NCBI GenBank assembly: GCA_013368315.1
Contig: JAACJM010000170.1
Coordinates: 123,174-187,173, forward strand
Origin: Tetrapyrgos nigripes
Lineage: Eukaryota; Basidiomycota; Agaricomycetes; Agaricales; Campanellaceae
Reading direction: 5' to 3'
DNA: 64,000 bases
The first letter of the stretch is position 1. Each line of letters begins with the position of its first letter. The notes below the pieces were generated by a model. The model made no database searches. It had not been told where the DNA came from and worked only from the letters and a program-made list of their open reading frames with translations. Below, one piece after another: positions 56,603 to 64,000 of the stretch. A program made the translations under genes and the position numbers.

Positions 56603-57160
56603 CTTGTAGTGGTGCCCTTTTGTGCCATAGATAGTGATGAGCTGTGTGAGGAGCCAGAAACCGATGGCTTCTGCCCAGCCAATGTCCCGTTCATCGTCTC
56701 CTTTCCATCCTGGTAGGAGGCGGTATGCCCTCCAGTGGCCCTTGCAACATATGCCGATGTCATGGCCTCTGCTGGTGTCAGAGTACACATTGAGGTCTAT
56801 AAGCTCAGCTGGTCCTGGGATGGGTCTGGATATGGGATGTTGTAGTTGTTCTTTCCACCATGACAGGTCAGCTGGTAGGTTCTTGGGGGAATGATACCGA
56901 ACATGTGGTTTGGCGCGTTCTAGAGTTGCGATGAGCTTCTCTAATTCAGTCAGATAGGCTCTGCCTGCAGGCAGTGCGTAGCTCACATGGATGAGTTTAC
57001 CATGGAGACTAGAAGCGTCCTCATGGTCATGAGATGGCATGCTTTCCCAATTTGCAATTGTAGCCAGGTACTTGCATAGCTTTTCATGAGGAAGGGAGAC
57101 AATCATGGCTGGTATGTTCCACTCGAAGCCAAAGTAGGTCAGGGTGTCACAGAATGGAAT

Positions 57161-57919
57161 TGTCATGAATCGTCTCCCACCTATTCATTTCCTTTCTATT
57201 CTTTTCCCTTTACTACCTATTTCCCACTCTAACCCCATAAACATCAACCATTTCTCATCATCATCTATAGTTACCATCTCTCTAGATCTATGACTCATAT
57301 TCCTATCTCCTCCGATTCCTATCTCCATGGACATTCTCACTGTCAATCACTCCGTATGATCCAGTACCTTCATCTATCCATATTTGACTCATTATTCTCT
57401 CGCCCTTGACATTTCCACATGATACCGTCTATTATTACTTACTCTTTCCCATCTGTTCATATTTTACTTATATACCTGTGATCTTTGTAACCTATTCCTT
57501 AGTTCGTTCACTTCGTCTCCGCTCCGTACTTTTACTACGCAGTGTAGAGCCTAGTCAGCCTACTTTCTCTCTATTCCTCTATCTCTCTACCTTTTGCAAC
57601 AATCTATTCTCTTGTAACCGACTTTCTCGCATTGAGTGACTTGGGTGGTTATTGAGTGTACCGACGACCTTGACACTTGAACGAACTCCCATACACCCAC
57701 CTCACAAATCCTTCTGTCATATTGAACCTTCCCATTACCCTATCCTTCCCCTACGGTGCCCCAAAGCCCATCATCTCTACCCTGTGTGAGGAGCCTCACA
57801 GGTTGGCAGGCGTAAACTACTCAAGGAGCAGTTACACGAGGTCATCCCCCATCTACACAGTCTCGAGACGTAATACCAGACTCGCTAAACCCGAGTAAGG
57901 TGGTCGACCGGTTCTGTAA
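57161..57919 (+). other. Probable 5' LTR and leader of the Gypsy element
   Basis: From TGTCATGAATC at 57161 the sequence leaves the DIRS-like frame and becomes pyrimidine-rich without coding signal. LTRs usually begin TG, and the position fits 5' of the gag region. The right LTR limit and the primer-binding site could not be fixed because the 3' LTR lies outside the window. Confidence 0.5.
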
Positions 57920-58330
57920 TTGAAATCCAAAGAATCCTTTTTCACTCTGTCTACCCCACGCCCCCGAATTCGTATCGAACCTCCTGAAACCCCTCGTGAC
58001 TACGAACGGATTCCATTTCCCCTTCCCCGTTACCTCTTATACTCCGAATACGCGGTCTCCCACGGAAGAAAACTACGAACAGACCCGTGGAGTCTCGACC
58101 GACACTTCGTTTGCACAAAACATTGGGTGTGGAAACTTACCTTAGGTGACGTAGTCCTCTCAACGTTCTCATACATAACAGTAAAAGAGGACTTCAATAC
58201 AGGAGAAACTGTGGTTCAAATTACAGGACCTCTATTCCTCAAAGAACACGTCGACTACTCTCCATTAGCACCTTCCCCCGAATACGGTCTAGCATCTTCC
58301 TTTATCCTAGGACCCAACTACCTTTCGTAA
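57920..58330 (+). CDS. Small frame in the Gypsy leader
   Basis: An ATG-to-stop frame of 136 residues ends 10 bp before the Gag start codon. It is Pro/Arg-rich at the start, then has WSLDRHFVCTKHWVWKLTL. No known Gag or Env motif is visible. It may be an accessory reading frame or chance; its tight spacing to Gag speaks for the former. Confidence 0.45.
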   Translation: MKSKESFFTLSTPRPRIRIEPPETPRDYERIPFPLPRYLLYSEYAVSHGRKLRTDPWSLDRHFVCTKHWVWKLTLGDVVLSTFSYITVKEDFNTGETVVQITGPLFLKEHVDYSPLAPSPEYGLASSFILGPNYLS

Positions 58331-58340
58331 AAATCAGTGT

Positions 58341-59852
58341 ATGACTGAGCGACGGTCCGCATCTGCAGATCCGAAACTCCGTTATGCCAATCGACCACAC
58401 GTATTCCATCCCGCATCGAACCAAGACGCCTGCTATATCCCCGAAAACAGCGACGATCCTTGGATTCCATGCACTACACAACCTTGCCTGAACAGATACA
58501 ACACTCAACGACTTACTGACGTAGAACTCCTGAATTGGTTACACGTTATAACCCAGCTCCAAGAACTTGCAATTCAAAAGGCACATCGAAAACCTAGAAC
58601 CAGATCAGACCAAGGAACCTCTACACCTACCGACCAACCTTCTGAACCCGACCCAGTACCAGAAACCCCTTCCAATAACCCAACAGAACCAAACAACCCC
58701 ACTCCCCCGCCCTCTTCGCCCACCATTCCATCCGCCGAAGGACCATCCGTAGCCCCTCGTCGTCCTCCCACACCTCCTTCTCCAGATCCATCAGATCCGA
58801 ACGACTCAGTTATGGCTGATACACCTCCTATCGGATCGAACGGAACCTCCGAGCGAGGAAGGAAACCAGACCCCTTCAACGGAGAACGTAGTGAGGCAAA
58901 ACGATGGCTGGCCCTGTTCAATAACTATCTACGCATGAATAAAGGAAAGTACCCGACCAAGGAAAGTCAGGTTTCACTATTCCTATCATTCTTCACGGGA
59001 GAAAAAGGAGGAGATTGGGCAATGCAAAGATTGATAGAACGAGACGCAGATGAGGAGGATGAGAACTTGGCGAATACACCAGGTGAATGGAGATGGATAA
59101 CCTTGAAGCAGATACGGGATAGATTCAAAAAGGACTTCAAAGCTCTTGCCTCGGAAGACGTGGCGAGAACGAAGATCAAGTTTGCTAGGATGAAGGGGAC
59201 GGATATCAGCAGCTACAATAGCATCTTCGATACATACGGAGAAGAATCCGAGTTCGGAGACGCGGCGTTGTTGGAATTCTATCAGGATGGGTTACCACCC
59301 AAACTCCGAGAAGCAGTCGGAAGAACGTATCCGAAATGGGATGACTTCGAGGAGTATAAGGAACGAGCTGTAGAACTTCATTTAGAGTGGCTGAAGGAAC
59401 GAGAAAGACAGGGACGCTGGAAAACTACTTCAACATCGAAGAGTAGTCCAGGTCCATCTCAGGGAAGAACGGTAGCAAGCGTTAATGCGCTTATGGGATC
59501 AGGTGCTAACTCGTCTTTTAACCTACCACCTAAACTGACACCCGACGAAAGGGACCGACTTCGAAAAGCAGGAGCGTGCTTCGCATGCAGACAGACCAGA
59601 CACATGAGCAACGAATGTCCAACATTCCCAAAGGCGTCATCTCAGAACACTTCCCGGACCTTTCCCTCTCGTACCATTCGAACAACCGAAACCGCATCCC
59701 CTCCACCGGTAACGGTGGCACAGGCATCTTCATCTCGAAACACGATCAAAGAAATCTCCGACATGGTAAATAGGGTTAAAGGATTAGAAGGAGAGGAAAA
59801 GGAACAAGCAACCGTCTATTTGAAGGACATTATGTCTAAATTGGATTTTTGA
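58341..59852 (+). CDS. gag: Gypsy Gag polyprotein
   Basis: 503 residues. The first third is polar with a Pro/Thr-rich stretch (about 95-165). The capsid-like middle carries RKPDPFNGERSEAKRWLALF and FFTGEKGGDWAMQRLIER, with TDISSYNSIFDTY before the helix KLREAVGRTYPKWDDFEEYK. A single CCHC zinc knuckle (CFACRQTRHMSNEC, CX2CX4HX4C) lies near residue 411-425. Gag forms the virus-like particle and binds the element's RNA. Its stop overlaps the start of the Pol frame by 4 bases, suggesting -1 frameshifting or coupled translation. Confidence 0.93.
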   Translation: MTERRSASADPKLRYANRPHVFHPASNQDACYIPENSDDPWIPCTTQPCLNRYNTQRLTDVELLNWLHVITQLQELAIQKAHRKPRTRSDQGTSTPTDQPSEPDPVPETPSNNPTEPNNPTPPPSSPTIPSAEGPSVAPRRPPTPPSPDPSDPNDSVMADTPPIGSNGTSERGRKPDPFNGERSEAKRWLALFNNYLRMNKGKYPTKESQVSLFLSFFTGEKGGDWAMQRLIERDADEEDENLANTPGEWRWITLKQIRDRFKKDFKALASEDVARTKIKFARMKGTDISSYNSIFDTYGEESEFGDAALLEFYQDGLPPKLREAVGRTYPKWDDFEEYKERAVELHLEWLKERERQGRWKTTSTSKSSPGPSQGRTVASVNALMGSGANSSFNLPPKLTPDERDRLRKAGACFACRQTRHMSNECPTFPKASSQNTSRTFPSRTIRTTETASPPPVTVAQASSSRNTIKEISDMVNRVKGLEGEEKEQATVYLKDIMSKLDF

Positions 59853-62800
59853 ATCACTCCTCTGCTACGTCGTCAGTAGGAGTAAAACAGTACACCGGAC
59901 AGTTAAAGAACAATCGATATAGTGTGTTACACCCCTCTTGTGAGCGAGCCTTTCCTTCAGAAATAAGAACGTCAGCAATCACTCGCAATAAACAGATACC
60001 ATCAATCACACTCAAAACTGAACTAATCGGCAAAATTACTGGCAGAAAAATCGACGCAAACGCTCTAATAGACAGCGGTGCAGAAGGCATAATCATTAAC
60101 AGTCAATTCACACAAAGAAATCAACTTACCCTCCTTCCTATCAAAAACCCGTTCCCAGTTAGAAATGTTGACAGCTCTGAAAACACCATGGGATGGGTAC
60201 GGGAATACACTATCCAAAATCTTCGTATCTATTCTCGAGACAACAAGGCGTACCACGAAGAACGAGCCGAATTCTATGTAACAGACATTGGGGATCACGA
60301 TATAATCCTCGGTACCGACTGGTTGGAAGAACATAATCCAGATATAGACTGGTCAGACTCACGGGTAGACATGACTAGATGCCCAGAAACATGTATCACA
60401 GCAACACCTCCCGTTCTCCACTTGAAAACTAAAACCTTGAAACCCACAGTCATCGATCCAAGAACCCACCACAAGGAGTACCAAGTCAGGTGGATAGAAC
60501 CAGTTGGACGATTCAAACCAATTGCCCAATCGAAAATTGCAGGGCGACGTCGTCGAATTCCTGTCCGATCCTTCCACCGAAATTCAGAAGGAACGGCAAT
60601 CTTTACCGAAGGTGACTACGGGAGAGATACGATCCCAGAACGATGGGAACAGGACGTAATGGAAGAATTGTTAGGGAAAGAGGAGAGGTTCGATGAAGAA
60701 ACATCAGGGACACCGGATCTGAACATCCGTGCGGGTTTTACGAAAGCACAAGAACTCGCAGAGGCAGCTCAGAGCGTTCAGGTCGATGTACCTCTTAAAG
60801 ATAAGATTCCTTCGCAGTATCATCAGTTCCTACAAGTCTTTGACAAACAAACCTCAGAACGATTACCGAAACGTGGCGAATGGGATCACGCTATCGAGTT
60901 AAAATCGGACTTTGAACCACGCCCTTGCAAAACATATCCGTTGTCCCCAAATGAACAAAAGGAGCTCGATGAATTCATCAAGGAAAACTTGGAGAAAGGG
61001 TACATAAGACCGTCGAAGTCTCCTATGGCGAGTCCCTTCTTCTTTGTAAAAAAGAAAGACGGAAAACTACGACCAGTACAGGATTACCGTGCCCTAAATA
61101 AAGGGACCGTCAAGAACGAATACCCTTTACCGCTTATATCGGAACTCGTAGACAAACTCAAAGGGGCACGAATATTTTCCAAAATCGACCTTAGATGGGG
61201 ATATAACAACATACGTATCAAGAAGGGAGATGAATGGAAAGCGGCGTTCAAAACCAACCGCGGTCTCTTCGAGCCAACGGTGATGTTTTTCGGTCTTATG
61301 AACTCTCCAGCCACATTCCAAGCGATGATGAACACTCTATTCAAGGACCTGATCGACTCTGGAAAAGTCGTAATCTATATGGACGATATTCTCATATTCA
61401 TGGAATCACTAGAAGAACATCGATACATGGTAAAACAAGTACTGGCACGACTCCATGATAACGACTTATACGCTAAACCGGAAAAATGCACCTTCGAAAC
61501 CGACTCAGTAGAATTCCTCGGCCTCATCGTGTCACACAACACATTGGCGATGGATCCAGTCAAGGTCGAAGGCGTAACTAAATGGCCAGTCCCACGGAAT
61601 GTCAAAGACGTACAGTCATTCCTCGGCTTCGGAAACTTCTATCGTCGTTTCATACGAGATTTCTCAAAAATCGCACGACCACTGTTCGATCTCACGAAAA
61701 AGGAACATCCATGGGAATGGTCCGAGGAAGCTCAAAGGGCCTTCCAGGCACTCAAAGATACGTTCACGACTTCACCAGTTCTTCTAATGCCTGATCATTC
61801 TAAACCGTACCGAGTAGAAGTTGACGCGTCAGATTACGCCACAGGAGGTATCCTGCAACAACAAGGACCAGATGGCAAATGGCACCCAGTAGCCTACCTG
61901 TCAAAGGCGTTATCCGAAACTGAACGGAATTACGACATTCATGACAAAGAACTACTAGCGATCATACGTGGACTTGAAGCCTGGTGGCACTACCTGGAAG
62001 GAGGGCCGCACACTATCGAAATCTTGACCGATCACAACAACCTTAGATACTTCACCACGGCTCAAAAACTCAGCCGACGGCAAGCAAGGATGGCCTTGTT
62101 CCTGACCAGATTCGACTTTACGCTCACCCATAAACCTGGAAATCTGAATCGAAGTGACCCACTTTCTCAGAGATCGGACCATAAAGAGGGGGTCGAAAAT
62201 GACAACAAGGACAGGGTCTTGCTTGACCCTAGATTCTTCAGAATTCGAGCGACACGACCAGGAACGGTAACCGCAATAGGAGATGCGGAGTTGAAAAGGC
62301 GGATCAAGGAGTGTCCGGATAAGGATGCTGAAGTCGTAAGTGCGTTACAAACTATCTTTGACAACGGACCACGCGCTTTGGCAAAGAATTTACAGGAATG
62401 GAACTACGAAGACGGAATTATCTTGTTCCGAGGGAAGATCTACGTCCCTAACGATCAACAACTCAGATGGGACATCGTTAAAATGCACCACGACAGCCTT
62501 ACTGCAGGTCACCCGGGACGATTCAAAACATACGAACTCGTCAGTAGAGAATTCTGGTGGCCCGGTATGTCAGTATTCATTCGCAGCTACGTGGAAGGAT
62601 GCGCTACCTGCCAGTTAACCAAGGCAAACAACCATCCTGCGCATGTACCCTTAATCCCGAACGAAATACCAGAACGACCCTTTGGTACCATTACAACTGA
62701 CTTCATCACGGACCTGCCAGAATGTGACGGCTTCAATGCAATTCACGTCACGGTCGACCGTTCAACAAAAACAGTTGTCATTTCCCCATGCAGAAAAGAT

Positions 62801-63688
62801 ATTGATAGCAACGGAACTATCGACTTATTGTTCGACAACACCTGGCGGCGGTATGGCTTATGGGATAAAATGATATCCGACCGAGGACCTCAATTCGCAA
62901 GCCAAGTAATGAAAGGCATTTACGCTAAGTTAGGTATCACTTCGGCACTCAGTACAGCTTATCATCCGCAGACAGACGGCGAAACAGAGAGGTTCAATCA
63001 AGAATTGGAACAATACCTTCGAACCTTCTGTAACTATCGTCAAGACGATTGGGTCAAATACCTGCCGTACGCCGAATTCTGTCATAATACCCGGATTCAC
63101 TCAGCGACTGGGAAATCGCCGTTTGAATTACTCCATGGATTTTTGCCCCGGCTATTCCCTTCTATCAATCCAACTTCACACGTACCAAAAGTCGAAGAAC
63201 GCCTCCAGAACTTGGATGCAGTTCGAGAAGAACTAAAAGCAAGTCTGGCGACAGCGGCTGAACTGATGAAAGAGCAAAACAAGGACTACAGGAACGAAGG
63301 AGTGAAGTTTAAGGTTGGGGATAAAGTATTACTGGACGGAAAGAATCTAAAAACGACGAGGCCGAAAGCTAAGTTGGCAAATCGTCGTCACGGACCATTC
63401 GAAATCACTGACATTATCAGTGAAGTCAATTATCGACTCAAATTACCGAATGGCTGGCGCATTCACCCAGTGTTCCACGCCTCACTCCTATCGCCGTACA
63501 AAGAAACCGAAGCCCACGGAGTGAACTACCTGGGAGAACCTGCTGAGCTGCTACCCGAAGACAACGAATACGATGTAGAAACGATTTTAGATTCAAAACC
63601 AACGAGAAACCGACGGGAGTACAATACCTTGTCAAATGGTTGGATTATGCTGATTCGGAAAATTCATGGGAACCAGCGTCAGGATTGA
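59849..63688 (+). CDS. pol: Gypsy Pol polyprotein (protease, RT, RNase H, integrase)
   Basis: 1279 residues. The protease has ALIDSGAEGIIINS near residue 70-85. RT holds LRPVQDYRALNKGT, the catalytic YMDDILIF near 510, and SHNTLAMDPVKVEGVTKWPV. RNase H has VEVDASDYATGG, DKELLAIIRGLEAWWHYLEG and ILTDHNNLRYF. The integrase has an HHCC zinc part (HHDSLTAGHPGRFK, CATCQLTK), then Asp in TTDFITDL (about 950), Asp in ISDRGPQF (about 1010) and Glu in TDGETERFNQELEQYL (about 1045), followed by a GPF-type module (RHGPFEITDI). The frame shows no start ATG of its own (TTG at 59849), as expected if it is made by frameshifting from Gag. After 63615-63617 the true frame leaves this one. Confidence 0.93.
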   Translation: MNHSSATSSVGVKQYTGQLKNNRYSVLHPSCERAFPSEIRTSAITRNKQIPSITLKTELIGKITGRKIDANALIDSGAEGIIINSQFTQRNQLTLLPIKNPFPVRNVDSSENTMGWVREYTIQNLRIYSRDNKAYHEERAEFYVTDIGDHDIILGTDWLEEHNPDIDWSDSRVDMTRCPETCITATPPVLHLKTKTLKPTVIDPRTHHKEYQVRWIEPVGRFKPIAQSKIAGRRRRIPVRSFHRNSEGTAIFTEGDYGRDTIPERWEQDVMEELLGKEERFDEETSGTPDLNIRAGFTKAQELAEAAQSVQVDVPLKDKIPSQYHQFLQVFDKQTSERLPKRGEWDHAIELKSDFEPRPCKTYPLSPNEQKELDEFIKENLEKGYIRPSKSPMASPFFFVKKKDGKLRPVQDYRALNKGTVKNEYPLPLISELVDKLKGARIFSKIDLRWGYNNIRIKKGDEWKAAFKTNRGLFEPTVMFFGLMNSPATFQAMMNTLFKDLIDSGKVVIYMDDILIFMESLEEHRYMVKQVLARLHDNDLYAKPEKCTFETDSVEFLGLIVSHNTLAMDPVKVEGVTKWPVPRNVKDVQSFLGFGNFYRRFIRDFSKIARPLFDLTKKEHPWEWSEEAQRAFQALKDTFTTSPVLLMPDHSKPYRVEVDASDYATGGILQQQGPDGKWHPVAYLSKALSETERNYDIHDKELLAIIRGLEAWWHYLEGGPHTIEILTDHNNLRYFTTAQKLSRRQARMALFLTRFDFTLTHKPGNLNRSDPLSQRSDHKEGVENDNKDRVLLDPRFFRIRATRPGTVTAIGDAELKRRIKECPDKDAEVVSALQTIFDNGPRALAKNLQEWNYEDGIILFRGKIYVPNDQQLRWDIVKMHHDSLTAGHPGRFKTYELVSREFWWPGMSVFIRSYVEGCATCQLTKANNHPAHVPLIPNEIPERPFGTITTDFITDLPECDGFNAIHVTVDRSTKTVVISPCRKDIDSNGTIDLLFDNTWRRYGLWDKMISDRGPQFASQVMKGIYAKLGITSALSTAYHPQTDGETERFNQELEQYLRTFCNYRQDDWVKYLPYAEFCHNTRIHSATGKSPFELLHGFLPRLFPSINPTSHVPKVEERLQNLDAVREELKASLATAAELMKEQNKDYRNEGVKFKVGDKVLLDGKNLKTTRPKAKLANRRHGPFEITDIISEVNYRLKLPNGWRIHPVFHASLLSPYKETEAHGVNYLGEPAELLPEDNEYDVETILDSKPTRNRREYNTLSNGWIMLIRKIHGNQRQD

Positions 63689-63939
63689 CGAAGGTGAAGG
63701 AGATGATTGAGACTTTCCATCGACAACATCCAGATGCATATCGACCCAAGAACCTGATACGCCCGGGAACAACGGTGCGTTCACTAGGAATCGCCATGGA
63801 AGACATATGGCGAAGTACCCGTGTGCTTCAAGCGAAAGCACAACTCCGAGGAGAACACTGTTACGAACCGTGGGTATTCTATGCCCGCCTTCACACCCCA
63901 CTCGGCAATCGAACTCAGACTTCTGTCATCACTCATTGA
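63618..63939 (+). pseudogene. Chromodomain end of Gypsy Pol, displaced by one base
   Basis: In a frame shifted relative to Pol from the GGG at 63615-63617, the sequence reads YLVKWLDYADSENSWEPASG and continues with a helix ending FHRQHPDAYRP. This is a chromodomain (aromatic cage residues Y, W, W), the part that directs chromoviruses to modified chromatin. A one-base loss in the G run explains the shift; otherwise the frame stays open to a stop at 63937-63939. Confidence 0.8.
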
Positions 63940-64000
63940 TCGCATTCCCTCGTTAACTGGCGTCTACTGTCAAAACCACCTTCGGGATAACTTGACCGTC

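Larger units (their letters stand above)
52701..57160 (-). mobile_element. DIRS-like tyrosine-recombinase retroelement, broken by insertions
   Basis: The minus strand holds, from right to left, the C-terminal part of a reverse transcriptase with its RNase H-like region, then a tyrosine recombinase. RT-side motifs are LTYFGFEWNIPA, YALPAGRAYLTELEKL, WRAYRLLPGWKGDDERDIGW and, after an apparent 67-nt intron, LHGDNQGVVEGWWNG and RNPADDPSQGRY. This order and the absence of a DDE integrase identify the DIRS class. The 5' end is cut at 57160, where the Gypsy element begins. Two further insertions lie inside (52724-54360 and 55186-55777). Several frame changes are consistent with an old, inactive copy. 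Confidence 0.82.
57161..64000 (+). mobile_element. Ty3/Gypsy LTR retrotransposon (chromovirus type), 3' end outside window
   Basis: A 5' leader with a small extra frame, Gag with a zinc knuckle, then Pol overlapping it by 4 bases in the -1 frame. Pol order is protease, RT, RNase H, integrase, and a chromodomain-like end after a frame break at 63615-63617. This order (integrase last) defines Ty3/Gypsy. The chromodomain marks the chromovirus branch. It is inserted in the DIRS-like element. Near-intact frames suggest a young copy; LTR comparison would need sequence beyond the edge. Confidence 0.92.

Noticed and set aside
1..64000. CRISPR arrays, bacterial operons, ribosome binding sites
   Set aside because: No regularly spaced direct repeats of that kind; the gene structure is clearly eukaryotic.

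Overview
The window looks like nuclear DNA of a filamentous basidiomycete, most likely an Agaricomycete mushroom. Genes are split by many short GT-AG introns (mostly 48-65 nt, two as short as 34-35 nt) and sit densely on both strands. Several encoded proteins are of mushroom-typical types: membrane proteins resembling the DUF6533 and DUF6534 groups, an F-box protein with an N-terminal coiled coil, and an AIG1-like GTPase with a coiled-coil tail. All exon models here were built by eye from splice signals and reading frame. Names rest on recalled family signatures, not on a database search.

Layout. 0-13 kb holds mainly housekeeping genes: an HD-domain hydrolase, the actin capping protein beta subunit, a seven-helix membrane protein with a His-Pro-Leu repeat tail, eIF3 subunit j (with an apparent 1-base frameshift), COQ9, a coiled-coil protein and an F-box protein. 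13-23 kb holds an NTF2-like protein, a VTC1-type vacuolar chaperone subunit, a zinc-ribbon-like protein followed by a degenerate tandem repeat, and a type II DnaJ/Hsp40. 23-28.4 kb is a same-strand array of isoprenylcysteine-methyltransferase-like genes: one intact copy, two frameshifted copies and two remnants. 29-36 kb holds a DUF6534-like membrane protein, an AIG1-like GTPase and two more members of the zinc-ribbon-like family. 37-51 kb holds a DUF6533-like membrane protein, a 2.2 kb terminal-inverted-repeat element, a PAQR receptor-like protein, a Ser-rich protein, a tRNA-Gly(CCC) and a 1232-residue GMC oxidoreductase/alpha-beta hydrolase fusion.

From 52.7 kb to the right edge the window is a stack of nested transposable elements. 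A DIRS-like tyrosine-recombinase retroelement on the minus strand is broken by three insertions: a 1637 bp element with TIRs of about 435 bp and a TA duplication, a 592 bp hAT-like element with an 8 bp duplication, and a Ty3/Gypsy chromovirus whose 3' end lies outside the window. Removing the first two restores the host reading frame, which fixes the order of insertion.

The points most worth a second look are the nested insertions, the small zinc-ribbon-like family (three members here), the methyltransferase array with copies in different stages of decay, the GMC/hydrolase fusion with Cys at the nucleophile position, and three single-base indels in short G/C runs, which may be assembly errors or real lesions.
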